Positions 1 through 7,975 of a DNA stretch of 64,000 nt are shown in pieces. Source of the stretch: Halopseudomonas pelagia (lineage in GTDB: Bacteria > Pseudomonadota > Gammaproteobacteria > Pseudomonadales > Pseudomonadaceae); the NCBI RefSeq assembly GCF_009497895.1, contig NZ_CP033116.1, positions 3,162,001 through 3,226,000 on the forward strand, in the 5' to 3' direction. The notes below the pieces were generated by a model that saw nothing but the letters and a program-made list of their open reading frames with translations, was not told where the DNA came from and made no database searches. Numbering within the stretch: position 1 is the stretch's first letter; every line of letters begins with the position of its first letter. Both the position numbers and the translations under genes were made by a program.

Positions 1-1
1 G

Positions 2-208
2 ATGTTCACCGAGCATACTGGTGTGTATCTTCCCGAGCTCAACGAGGCGACCATTGCCAAGCTGACCAGCGTGGAAATCAATGGCGTTGCCCTGCAGATC
101 CGTGCCTGGCCCTTGCCGCCCGGTGAAGTCGAGCGCCCTGCCCGACCGAAGCCGCGCAAGGAATTTCCAAGCAAGCCGCGCGCTGCCAAACCACGCCCGG
201 CCAGCTGA
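2..208 (+). CDS. C-terminal end of a larger protein, possibly a DEAD-box RNA helicase (partial)
   Basis: The frame is open to the left edge, so the methionine codon at position 2 may be internal and the real start lies outside the window. The visible 68 residues comprise a short alpha/beta piece (VYLPELNEATIAKL, then VEINGVALQIRAW) and a basic, proline-rich tail of repeated K/R-P pairs. The order helix, strand, then basic tail resembles the RNA-binding domain and tail of DbpA/CsdA-type DEAD-box helicases; this is an inference from a short fragment with no helicase motif visible. It ends 12 bases before tatD on the same strand. Confidence 0.4.
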   Translation: MFTEHTGVYLPELNEATIAKLTSVEINGVALQIRAWPLPPGEVERPARPKPRKEFPSKPRAAKPRPAS

Positions 209-220
209 TAGCCCGCAGGC

Positions 221-1033
221 ATGGAATGGATTGATATTGGCGTCAACCTGACCGACACGACCTTCGATCATGATCAACAGGCCGTGTTGGACAGGGCTTG
301 GCAAGCCGATATAAGCCAGATGATACTGACCGCCACGTCGCTGGCGACCAGCCATCAGGTGCAACAACTCTGCAACGATCTTCCCTCAAGGCTGTTTTGT
401 ACGGCCGGTGTGCATCCGCATCAAGCCCGCGACTGGACCGACGAACTGGCCGGCGAAATACGCCGCCTGGCGCAAGCTGAGTGCGTGAAAGCGATTGGCG
501 AGTGCGGCCTGGATTACAATCGTGATTTTTCGCCGCGGCCTCAACAGGTCAAGGCACTGGAGCAGCAGCTGCAACTAGCTGTAGAGCTGCGACTACCAGT
601 GTTCCTGCATGAGCGCGACGCCAGCACAGTATTGGCTGAGATACTCAAGGATTACCGCGATCATTTGCCGGCAGCTGTAGTCCACTGTTTTACCGGCGAA
701 AAGTCTGCATTGCACGCCTATCTGGACCTGGATCTGCACATCGGCATCACGGGCTGGATCTGTGATGAACGACGTGGCACGCATCTGCAACAGTTGGTCG
801 CCAACATCCCTGCCGGGCGTCTGATGCTGGAAACGGACGCTCCGTGGCTGTTACCGCGCACACTGCGACCCAAGCCAAAAAAGGGCCGCAACGAGCCGGC
901 TTTTCTTCTTGAAGTAGCCGGCCTGGTGGCCAGTTGCCGTGGGGAAACACTGGAGCAACTTGCCGAGCATACTACCCGGTGCGCTCGTACTTTTTTCGAC
1001 TTACCCGCGAACCATAGCCTGCAACCCAGCTAA
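221..1033 (+). CDS. tatD: TatD family metal-dependent deoxyribonuclease
   Basis: A 270-residue cytoplasmic TIM-barrel hydrolase, the normal length for TatD. TatD enzymes are metal-dependent 3'-5' exonucleases of single-stranded DNA and RNA linked to repair of oxidative damage and DNA turnover. Metal-site motifs appear in the family order: GVHPH at 63-67, GECGLDY at 93-99 with the metal-binding Glu94, FLHERDA at 128-134, VHCFTG at 154-159, and ETDAPWLLP at 204-212 with Asp206. The start gives the usual N-terminus with DIGVNLTD at residues 5-12. The downstream Cache-domain gene is 44 bases away on the same strand and could be co-transcribed. The family is certain; the choice among TatD, YcfH and YjjV-like subtypes is less so. 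Confidence 0.93.
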   Translation: MEWIDIGVNLTDTTFDHDQQAVLDRAWQADISQMILTATSLATSHQVQQLCNDLPSRLFCTAGVHPHQARDWTDELAGEIRRLAQAECVKAIGECGLDYNRDFSPRPQQVKALEQQLQLAVELRLPVFLHERDASTVLAEILKDYRDHLPAAVVHCFTGEKSALHAYLDLDLHIGITGWICDERRGTHLQQLVANIPAGRLMLETDAPWLLPRTLRPKPKKGRNEPAFLLEVAGLVASCRGETLEQLAEHTTRCARTFFDLPANHSLQPS

Positions 1034-1077
1034 ACTCCGCTACGCTGTGAGTAGCATTTCCTGGTCAGGTTGCCTAG

Positions 1078-2202
1078 ATGGCTCGACATACCTCCGCTGC
1101 GTTGGTCCCATCCGCCTGGGTGCTATTGGCAGTCAGCACACTGGTCGCCCTGACTCTCGGGGTTGGTCTGGCGATCTTTCACTACCAGCAGCAGAGCAAG
1201 GTCATTCTCAATACCGGCGAGACGCTCTTCCGCCATATCAGCCAGCAACTTGAAACAGAACTTCTGCGCCTTTATCAGCCACCGGCCCAGGCCCTCAATC
1301 TGTTGGCCCTGAGCGATCTTTCAAGCACAATTTCGCTGGAGCAGCGGCTGAATTATTTGCCCCAGTTGGCCCAGGTACTGATAGACAATCCTCAGCTCAA
1401 TTCGCTTTACCAGGGCTGGCCGACCGGCGACTATATGATGCTCAGACCGTTGCGCACACCGAGCCTGCGCACGCGCTTCAACGCCCCCTTTGAAGCGGTC
1501 TGGATGGTATGGCATATCCAGATGGGTCCAGAAGCAGGCAAGGCGGTGCACCTGTTTTACGACGAGCAGTTGCAGATACTGGAGCAACGCGAGCTGTTCA
1601 ACGACGGCTACGATCCCCGCCAACGTCTGTGGTACAGCCAGGCACGCGGCAGCGGCGCGCAGATCATCACCACGCCCTACATCTTTTTTTCCACCAGCGA
1701 ATTCGGCACTACCCTGGCCCGGCCGACAATCAGCGGCAGCGTACTCGGCGCGGATCTCACGCTCGGCCAGCTTTCGCACACCCTGGCCAAACTGCAGCTG
1801 ACCGCACATTCACAGCTGTTGCTCTATGATCCTGAGGGCACGGTCATCGCTTACCATGATGTCGCCCGCATTCTCAACGTTGCCCAGGGCACAGCGCTGC
1901 GCCTCAAAGGCTTCAACGAACTGGGCAGTACGCTGCTGGCCCGCCTGGCCGAAGATGGCTATAACCAGGAGCGGCTGACGAGTCTGGTGCTGGAAGGCCA
2001 ACGCTGGACCCTGTCACAGAGCCGCATAGACCTTGCCGGGCTACCGGAAACCTACCTGGCCATCCTGGTCCCCGAGCGCGAGTTATTGGCCGAGGCCTAC
2101 CGCATACGCCGACACAGTGTGTGGATCACCTTGATCGCCAGTCTGGTGCTTCTGCCTCTCGCCTGGTTATTTATTACGCGGCTAACGCGACGGCGCGGAT
2201 GA
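1078..2202 (+). CDS. membrane protein with periplasmic Cache-type sensor domain, no output domain
   Basis: A 374-residue protein with one transmembrane helix at about 13-35, a long extracytoplasmic region of about 300 residues, and a second helix at about 348-367. It stops only a few residues later, at LTRRRG. The architecture and segments such as DGYDPRQRLWY (about 178-188) and LGADLTLGQL (about 223-232) match dCache/PDC domains, which sense small ligands in diguanylate cyclases, kinases and chemoreceptors. No HAMP, GGDEF, kinase, cyclase or chemoreceptor domain follows, and the 121 bases to dacB show no continuing frame that restores one. It is either a stand-alone sensor partner or a truncated receptor. 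The ligand cannot be predicted. The domain call is good; the function is unknown. Confidence 0.72.
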   Translation: MARHTSAALVPSAWVLLAVSTLVALTLGVGLAIFHYQQQSKVILNTGETLFRHISQQLETELLRLYQPPAQALNLLALSDLSSTISLEQRLNYLPQLAQVLIDNPQLNSLYQGWPTGDYMMLRPLRTPSLRTRFNAPFEAVWMVWHIQMGPEAGKAVHLFYDEQLQILEQRELFNDGYDPRQRLWYSQARGSGAQIITTPYIFFSTSEFGTTLARPTISGSVLGADLTLGQLSHTLAKLQLTAHSQLLLYDPEGTVIAYHDVARILNVAQGTALRLKGFNELGSTLLARLAEDGYNQERLTSLVLEGQRWTLSQSRIDLAGLPETYLAILVPERELLAEAYRIRRHSVWITLIASLVLLPLAWLFITRLTRRRG

Positions 2203-2323
2203 CTAAATGCCCTGAGCCCCTTGGACTTCGTCTGCAATTGGGTGATGATGGCCAAGACTGCTTTTTTGAGCCTCGCCAGCATATTAGAGCAGGCCATATG
2301 ACACCCTGGAGTAACCGCTAATT

Positions 2324-3793
2324 ATGTTCTTTTCACTGCGCTATTCATTGCGCCGCCTGTTACCTGCCACCGCCTTACTGTTGAGCACTACTGTGCTGGC
2401 CGCTGACCTGAGCAGCCTGCCAAGCCAGGTCCGCAGTTCACTGGACAGCGCCCGAATTCCGAGCACCGCCATGTCACTGGCCATCATTCCGCTGGAAGGC
2501 CAGGGCGTCGCACAATATGTAAATGCTGATCAGGAGGTCAATCCAGCTTCAACAATGAAACTGGTGACCACCTATGCCGCACTGGAACTGCTCGGACCAA
2601 CCTATCAATGGCGCACCTCACTGCACGGTACCGGGCCAATAGAAAACGGCGTCCTTCAAGGCGACCTGGTGTACCGCAGCAGCGGCGATCCGAAGGTGAC
2701 ACTTGAGCGCATGTGGACACTGCTGCGTGATCTGCGCGCTGCCGGGGTGAAGGAAGTGCGCGGTGATCTGGTGCTGCAGCCGGCTGATATGCGCATGCCA
2801 TTGAATGCGCAACCCTTCCCGGATGACGGCAACGACCCCAGCAAGCCCTTTCTGGTCGAGCCCGACCCACTGCTGACCAACCTCAAGGTGCTGACACTGA
2901 GCAGCTATGGCGAGCGCGGTGGCGTACGTATCCATCTCGAACCGGCGCTCCCCGAAGTGACCATCGACAACCAGCTCAAGCTGCTGCCAAAAGTCAGTTC
3001 CTGCCCGTGGCCCAACATCGCCTATGCAATCAAGGACCAGGGCACCCAGGCGCAGGTCACCCTGACCGGGGCCCTGCATGAAGGTTGTTCGGTACAGCGC
3101 TATATGTCTGCGTTGAATGCGGCCACCTATACAGGCAGCGCGTTGCGCTCGTTGTGGCAGGAGATGGGCGGCAAGATCAGCGGCACCACACGCGTCGGTT
3201 ACATGCCCAGTGGTGCACAGCAGCTGGCTTATAACGATTCCGCCGATCTGGTCAGCATCATTCGCGACATCAACAAGTTCAGCAACAACACCATGGCCCG
3301 CCAGCTGTTCCTGGCGATCGGCCGTGACCAGCGTGCCCCGGGCGATGTGGATGACTACCAGGCCGCGGTCCGCAGCATTGATGAATGGATGAGCCGCAAG
3401 GGAATGCGGCCCAAAGGCCTGGTATTGGAGAACGGCTCGGGGCTATCGCGGGTGGAGCGCATGACCGCACGCGACCTGGCAATGCTGCTGGAGCATGCCT
3501 GGAAAAGCCCCTACGCCGCTGAGTTTATCGCGTCCATGCCGCTGGCAGCGATGGACGGCACCATGCGCCGGCGCATGCTCAATACCCCGGTGGCCGGGCG
3601 AGCGCACATCAAAACCGGCAGCTTGCGCAGCGTACGCGCGATTGCCGGTATTACCCAGGATGCCAATGGCAAGAGCTGGGCCGTCGCTGCCATCGTTAAC
3701 CATCCTGCCGCTGGCGCAAGCCGTCAGGCACTCGACCGCGTGCTGACCGATGTGCATCGGCGCTCCAGCACCGAAATGGCCACCAATCAGTAA
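2324..3793 (+). CDS. dacB: D-alanyl-D-alanine carboxypeptidase/endopeptidase, penicillin-binding protein 4
   Basis: A 489-residue periplasmic serine peptidase of the S13 (class C low-molecular-weight PBP) family. It trims the terminal D-Ala and cleaves D-Ala-mDAP cross-links in peptidoglycan. A signal peptide is visible at 1-26, with cleavage after VLA. The three active-site motifs are intact: STMK (Ser76-Lys79), SNN (Ser320-Asn322) and KTG (Lys430-Gly432). The roughly 240 residues between the first two motifs hold the large insert typical of DacB. In Pseudomonas, loss of PBP4 triggers AmpC induction through AmpR; nothing here shows whether ampC is present. The gene converges on rlmL, with 22 bases between the stop codons. 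Confidence 0.95.
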   Translation: MFFSLRYSLRRLLPATALLLSTTVLAADLSSLPSQVRSSLDSARIPSTAMSLAIIPLEGQGVAQYVNADQEVNPASTMKLVTTYAALELLGPTYQWRTSLHGTGPIENGVLQGDLVYRSSGDPKVTLERMWTLLRDLRAAGVKEVRGDLVLQPADMRMPLNAQPFPDDGNDPSKPFLVEPDPLLTNLKVLTLSSYGERGGVRIHLEPALPEVTIDNQLKLLPKVSSCPWPNIAYAIKDQGTQAQVTLTGALHEGCSVQRYMSALNAATYTGSALRSLWQEMGGKISGTTRVGYMPSGAQQLAYNDSADLVSIIRDINKFSNNTMARQLFLAIGRDQRAPGDVDDYQAAVRSIDEWMSRKGMRPKGLVLENGSGLSRVERMTARDLAMLLEHAWKSPYAAEFIASMPLAAMDGTMRRRMLNTPVAGRAHIKTGSLRSVRAIAGITQDANGKSWAVAAIVNHPAAGASRQALDRVLTDVHRRSSTEMATNQ

Positions 3794-3809
3794 ATCCGGG
3801 TGGCCCTGA

Positions 3810-3835
3810 GGCGCATCAGCGACGGCTGATGCGCC
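3810..3835. terminator. hairpin between convergent dacB and rlmL
   Basis: A perfect 10-bp inverted repeat (3810-3819 with 3826-3835) and a 6-base loop lie between the converging dacB and rlmL and overlap the last rlmL codons. Neither strand has a T-run after the stem, so it is a weak candidate for a two-way terminator or mRNA 3'-end barrier. Confidence 0.35.
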
Positions 3836-6053
3836 AGGTACGGTGAATCCGTGTATTGCGCTGAAAGTCCTTGTCCAGCGTCTGCGCGGAAATATCACTG
3901 ACCTCGTACTTGTCCTGCAATGCCGCATCCAGCCGGAATCGCCGGAAGTTGTTGGAAAAGTAAGCCACACCCCCCGCCGCCAAACGATCCATCGCCATTT
4001 CAATCAGACGGACGTGATCGCGCTGCACGTCAAATACATCGTCCAGCCGTTTGGAATTGGAGAAGGTCGGCGGATCGATAAAGATCAGATCATATTCGCC
4101 ACGATCCTCTTCCAGCCACTGCATCACATCGGCATGCACCAACTGGTGCAGGTCCGACAGGCCATTGAGCGATAGATTACGTCTGGCCCAGTCCAGGTAA
4201 GTCCGCGACAGATCGACACTGGTGGTGCTGCGAGCACCGCCGACGGCAGCGTGCACGGTTGCACTGGCGGTGTAGCAGAACAGATTCAGAAAGCGCTTGT
4301 TGCGTGCCTCAGCGGCCAGGCGCAAACGCAGCGGACGGTGGTCGAGAAACACCCCGGTGTCCAGGTAGTCGGTCAGATTGACCAACAGCTTTACCTGACC
4401 TTCGCTGATGGTAAGAAACTCGCCCTTGCGGTCCATGCGCTGGTACTGGGCACTGCCACTCTGACGCAGACGCTGCTTGAGCACCACCTGAGCCGGAGGA
4501 ATCCCCAACACCCCGGGCAAAGCGACCAGCACATCCTGCAAGCGGGCCCGGGCCTTGTCTTCACTGATAGTCTCCGGCGCCTGATACTCCTGAACGTGGG
4601 CCCAATCACCATAGAGATCGATGGCCACGGCGAATTCGGGCATGTCGGCGTCATAAACGCGGTAACAGCTGATGTCCTGCTGTCGCGCCCATTTACCCAG
4701 ATTCTTCAGATTCTTTTTCAGTCGATTGGCAAACATCTGCGCCGACTCGCTGAGCCGGGCGTTGGTCTCTGGTGCGTCAGTTACTGGCGGCGCCGACGGC
4801 TGTCTTGAATCTGCCTGTTGTTCAGGCTGAGCCGGTGACTGGTTGCCGCGCTCCTGCATTGGCTTGGCCGAGCCCGTAACGTAGCGCTCTGGCTGCAGAT
4901 CCATCAGTAGCAGTTTGCAGGGCAGCGCGCCGTTGAACAGTGCGTATTGCTTATGGCTGCGGATGCCCATGCGCTTGCCCAGGTCCGGATTGCCGGTGAA
5001 GATCGCCGCCTGCCAACCCTCACACTGCTGACGCAGCACTTCGCCCAGCTTCTGGTACAGATACACCAGGCTGGCCGCCTCGCCAAGCCGCTCGCCATAG
5101 GGCGGGTTACAGACGATCAGGCCTTTCTGGCCCTTGTCCGGGCTAGGCGCGAAGGTCGCCAGCTCGCCCTGATATACCTTGACCCAGTTGCCCAGACCGG
5201 CACGCTGGATGTTATTGCGCAGCGGTTGCAGCAGACGCGGATCAGCCTCGTAACCGCGTATCCACAGCGGCTCACGGGCCAGGCCCGCCTCCGCACGCTG
5301 CTTCGCCTCGGCACGGACCGTCTCCCAGAGTGCCGGATCATGTTGCAGCCAATGACTGAAGCCCCACTGCTCGCGCTGGAGATTGGGTGCCATATCAGCG
5401 GCCATCATCGCCGCTTCAACCAGAAAAGTACCAGAGCCGCACATCGGATCCGCCAGTGCGCCCTGGGTTTCAGCCAACTGCGGCCAGCCGGCGCGAAGCA
5501 GAATCGCCGCAGCCAGATTTTCTTTCAAGGGCGCGGCGCCCTGCTGCAATCGATAGCCGCGCTGGTGCAGGCTGTGACCCGACAGATCAATCGCCAACTG
5601 CGCTTCGTTACTGCGGCAATGCACATTGATACGCAAATCAGGGTTTACCCGATCAACGCTGGGGCGACTACCATCGGCCTTGCGCAGACCGTCAACGATG
5701 GCATCCTTTGCCTTCAGCGCGCCGAAGTGGGTGTTGTCGACACCCGGCAGAATCCCGCCGAAATCGACTGCCAGGCTACCTTCAGGCAACAGATGCTGCG
5801 ACCAATCGATACCCGCCACACCTTCGTAAAGGCCCTGAGCATCAGCCACTGGAAAGCGCTCAAGTATCAACAGCACGCGATTGGCCAACCGTGACCAGAG
5901 GCAGATGCGATAGGCCAGTTGCATGTCACCCTGCAGGCTGACGCCGGAATGCGTCTCCCGTGGCGACTGCGCCCCGAGTGCCTTCATTTCCTCGAGCAGC
6001 AGGCCTTCGATACCACGTGGGCAGGTGACAAATAATTCAAGAGTTTCACGCAT
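3816..6053 (-). CDS. rlmL: bifunctional 23S rRNA (guanine-N2/N7) methyltransferase RlmKL
   Basis: A 745-residue fused SAM-dependent enzyme. In E. coli the N-terminal half makes m2G2445 and the C-terminal half makes m7G2069 in 23S rRNA. The order is a THUMP-type RNA-binding region (about 45-160), the RlmL methyltransferase with DPMCGSGTF (202-210) and catalytic NPPY (316-319), a proline/glutamine-rich linker (about 390-440), then the RlmK methyltransferase with FLNLFCYTAS and FIDPPTFS near 590 and 675. The linker looks disordered and is longer than I expect from E. coli. Placement beside dacB and rmf is the usual pseudomonad order. No frameshift or missing motif is seen. Confidence 0.95.
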   Translation of the reverse strand: MRETLELFVTCPRGIEGLLLEEMKALGAQSPRETHSGVSLQGDMQLAYRICLWSRLANRVLLILERFPVADAQGLYEGVAGIDWSQHLLPEGSLAVDFGGILPGVDNTHFGALKAKDAIVDGLRKADGSRPSVDRVNPDLRINVHCRSNEAQLAIDLSGHSLHQRGYRLQQGAAPLKENLAAAILLRAGWPQLAETQGALADPMCGSGTFLVEAAMMAADMAPNLQREQWGFSHWLQHDPALWETVRAEAKQRAEAGLAREPLWIRGYEADPRLLQPLRNNIQRAGLGNWVKVYQGELATFAPSPDKGQKGLIVCNPPYGERLGEAASLVYLYQKLGEVLRQQCEGWQAAIFTGNPDLGKRMGIRSHKQYALFNGALPCKLLLMDLQPERYVTGSAKPMQERGNQSPAQPEQQADSRQPSAPPVTDAPETNARLSESAQMFANRLKKNLKNLGKWARQQDISCYRVYDADMPEFAVAIDLYGDWAHVQEYQAPETISEDKARARLQDVLVALPGVLGIPPAQVVLKQRLRQSGSAQYQRMDRKGEFLTISEGQVKLLVNLTDYLDTGVFLDHRPLRLRLAAEARNKRFLNLFCYTASATVHAAVGGARSTTSVDLSRTYLDWARRNLSLNGLSDLHQLVHADVMQWLEEDRGEYDLIFIDPPTFSNSKRLDDVFDVQRDHVRLIEMAMDRLAAGGVAYFSNNFRRFRLDAALQDKYEVSDISAQTLDKDFQRNTRIHRTWRISRR

Positions 6054-6315
6054 CTAATTGATTTCCAGAACACAGTGACAGAATGAGTGCCGGGTTATTG
6101 CGTACCCGGCTAAGGGGCATCCCAGGTATGCCAAATCGATCTTTGGGTTGGCGGCAATCCGTAGGTTACAACAGTAACTCTTGAGTACGGGAAAACCTAT
6201 TTGGGGGCAAGCTCATCGGCGAGTCCCCACGGTGCCGCAGGACAACCCTGTGCACCTTGCTCCTGGCCTCGCAAACTGCGAGCCGGGTTTGTACTTCAAA
6301 TGAGGGCTCTACTTT

Positions 6316-6531
6316 ATGAGAAGACTCAAGCGTGATCCGATGGAACGAGCGTTTTTGCGCGGTTATCAACATGGTGTTCATGGTAAATCCCAGGATACTT
6401 GCCCCTTCAATAGCCCCACCGCCCGACAGACCTGGATCAATGGGTGGCGCGAGGGCCGGGCCGATCACTGGGACGGCTTTACCGGCATTTCTGGCGTGCA
6501 CCGACTCAATGAGATGCGCGCGGTAGGTTAA
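6316..6531 (+). CDS. rmf: ribosome modulation factor
   Basis: A 71-residue basic protein that pairs 70S ribosomes into hibernating dimers in stationary phase. Family signatures are present: MRRLKRDPMERAFLRGYQ at the N-terminus, then CPF and WINGWREGR. A GAGG ribosome-binding site lies about 10 bases before the ATG. The 262-base gap on the left (6054-6315) carries the divergent start regions of rlmL and rmf; I see no gene in it. RMF is classically induced by (p)ppGpp in slow growth, but no specific operator could be read here. Confidence 0.96.
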   Translation: MRRLKRDPMERAFLRGYQHGVHGKSQDTCPFNSPTARQTWINGWREGRADHWDGFTGISGVHRLNEMRAVG

Positions 6532-6557
6532 CTCCCCGATCAAGTTGATTTTCCTAT

Positions 6558-6627
6558 GGCGCTTCACTAAAGCGCCGGGCCTTTGAAACGGCCCATCGGC
6601 CCCCGCAATGCGGGGGCCTTTCATTTC
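6558..6627 (+). terminator. two hairpins after rmf, the second a probable intrinsic terminator
   Basis: The first stem is 7 bp (6558-6564 with 6570-6576). The second is a perfect 9-bp, very GC-rich stem with a 3-base loop (6598-6606 with 6610-6618), followed by TTTCATTTC. Together they close the rmf transcript. pyrD converges from the right, and its stop is only 20 bases beyond the second stem. Confidence 0.75.
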
Positions 6628-6637
6628 AGCGGGCTGA

Positions 6638-7666
6638 TCAGAGTCCAGCGCGGTACGCCGCTACCGCATCTACACATTCACGGACCAGCTCCGGACCGCG
6701 ATAAATAAAGCCACTGTAAATCTGCACCAGACTGGCGCCAGCCTTGAGCTTCTCTACTGCGTCAGCGCCCTGAAGGATCCCGCCTACACCAATGATCGGC
6801 ATACGTCCTTTGAGCTCGTCGGCCAGCAGTCGGATGACCTCGGTAGACACATCGGTAAGCGGCCCGCCAGAAAGCCCGCCCGCCTCATCGGCGTGCTCAA
6901 GCCCGATCACCGCAGTGCGTTCCAGCGTGGTATTGGTCGCGATCACCGCATCCATACCCGCCTCGACCAACGAGCCGGCAACCAGAGCCAGATCCTCGGG
7001 CAGCATGTCCGGGGCAATCTTGATAGCGATAGGCACGTAACGGCCGTATTGAGTGGCTAGCTCGCCCTGACAGCTCTTGATCTGCCCGAGCAGTAGTTTG
7101 AGCGCCTCACCGTATTGCAGGGTCCGCAACCCGGGTGTATTCGGCGACGACAGATTCACCGTCACATAACTGGCCCGGCTGTAGACCTTGCGCAGGCAGG
7201 TGAGGTAATCATCCACTGCATGCTCTACTGGAGTAACGGCGTTCTTGCCGATATTGATCCCCAGCACACCCTGATACCGCACCGCATCCAGGCGCGCCAA
7301 CAGCGCATCCACTCCCAGGTTATTAAACCCCAGCCGGTTTATGATCGCGTTCTGCTCGGGCAGACGAAACATCCGCGGCTTCGGGTTGCCCGGCTGGGCA
7401 AGCGGCGTCACCGTACCCACCTCGAGAAAGCCGAAGCCCATCGCGCCGAGACCGTCGACTGCCAGACCATTCTTGTCCAGTCCCGCTGCCAGGCCGACCG
7501 GGTTATCAAATGTAAGCCCCATGACCTCAACGGGATCAGGCGCCAGTTGCCTGACCAGCTTGCGCGCCAGGCCGGTGCGGCCGGCGGCGCCTATCATGTC
7601 CAGAGCCAGATCATGGGAGGTTTCGGCGGACAGCCGAAAAAGCAGCGAGCGCATCATGGAATACAT
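6638..7666 (-). CDS. pyrD: dihydroorotate dehydrogenase (quinone), class 2
   Basis: A 342-residue FMN enzyme on the inner face of the cytoplasmic membrane. It oxidises dihydroorotate to orotate with ubiquinone in pyrimidine synthesis. The class 2 N-terminal amphipathic region (about 1-40), [12 protein letters not shown], the [11 protein letters not shown] segment with the catalytic serine (class 2 and not the cysteine of class 1), and the C-terminal GVGGI and YSGFIYRGP phosphate-site motifs are visible. ATG at 7666 is preferred to an in-frame TTG two codons upstream. It sits next to rmf, as in other pseudomonads. Confidence 0.95.
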   Translation of the reverse strand: MYSMMRSLLFRLSAETSHDLALDMIGAAGRTGLARKLVRQLAPDPVEVMGLTFDNPVGLAAGLDKNGLAVDGLGAMGFGFLEVGTVTPLAQPGNPKPRMFRLPEQNAIINRLGFNNLGVDALLARLDAVRYQGVLGINIGKNAVTPVEHAVDDYLTCLRKVYSRASYVTVNLSSPNTPGLRTLQYGEALKLLLGQIKSCQGELATQYGRYVPIAIKIAPDMLPEDLALVAGSLVEAGMDAVIATNTTLERTAVIGLEHADEAGGLSGGPLTDVSTEVIRLLADELKGRMPIIGVGGILQGADAVEKLKAGASLVQIYSGFIYRGPELVRECVDAVAAYRAGL

Positions 7667-7717
7667 GGACAAGTACCTTGCAGAGGGAAAAATCTGGGGC
7701 AGAGTATACCTGCTCTG

Positions 7718-7975
7718 TCAGAAGCTGGGGGCACTGCAGGGCCCTTCTCCACCCAAACGCTCCAGTGAGACCAGCTTGCCGTCTGCGGTAAAACGCATCA
7801 GAAAGCTGCCGTAGACACCTTCATGGGTAAGAAAAGCGCGCAGGTGATGCGCCGGCAAACTCACCCTCCGGCCATCCCGGCTAACCATCAGCACCCTGCC
7901 CGCCTGGCCCCTATACCAGGCCAGATAACGTTCGGCAGGCAGCGCCACATCTACAATCAGCTGCTCCTGACTCAA
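7718..7975 (-). CDS. DUF2835 family protein
   Basis: An 85-residue soluble protein matching the DUF2835 pattern: AERYLAWYRGQ, then VSRDGRRVSLPAHHLRAFLTHEGVYGSF. The function of this family is unknown. Its ATG overlaps the gdhB stop codon (ATGA at 7972-7975), so it is translationally coupled to glutamate dehydrogenase. Coupling suggests a related role, but this is context only. The gap to pyrD is 51 bases. Confidence 0.85.
   Translation of the reverse strand: MSQEQLIVDVALPAERYLAWYRGQAGRVLMVSRDGRRVSLPAHHLRAFLTHEGVYGSFLMRFTADGKLVSLERLGGEGPCSAPSF

Noticed and set aside
4947-5894. 315-codon open frame opposite rlmL
   Set aside because: Antisense to intact methyltransferase motifs.
6166-6624. Frame on the minus strand across rmf
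   Set aside because: It covers the rmf gene and its terminators; rmf has a clear family match.
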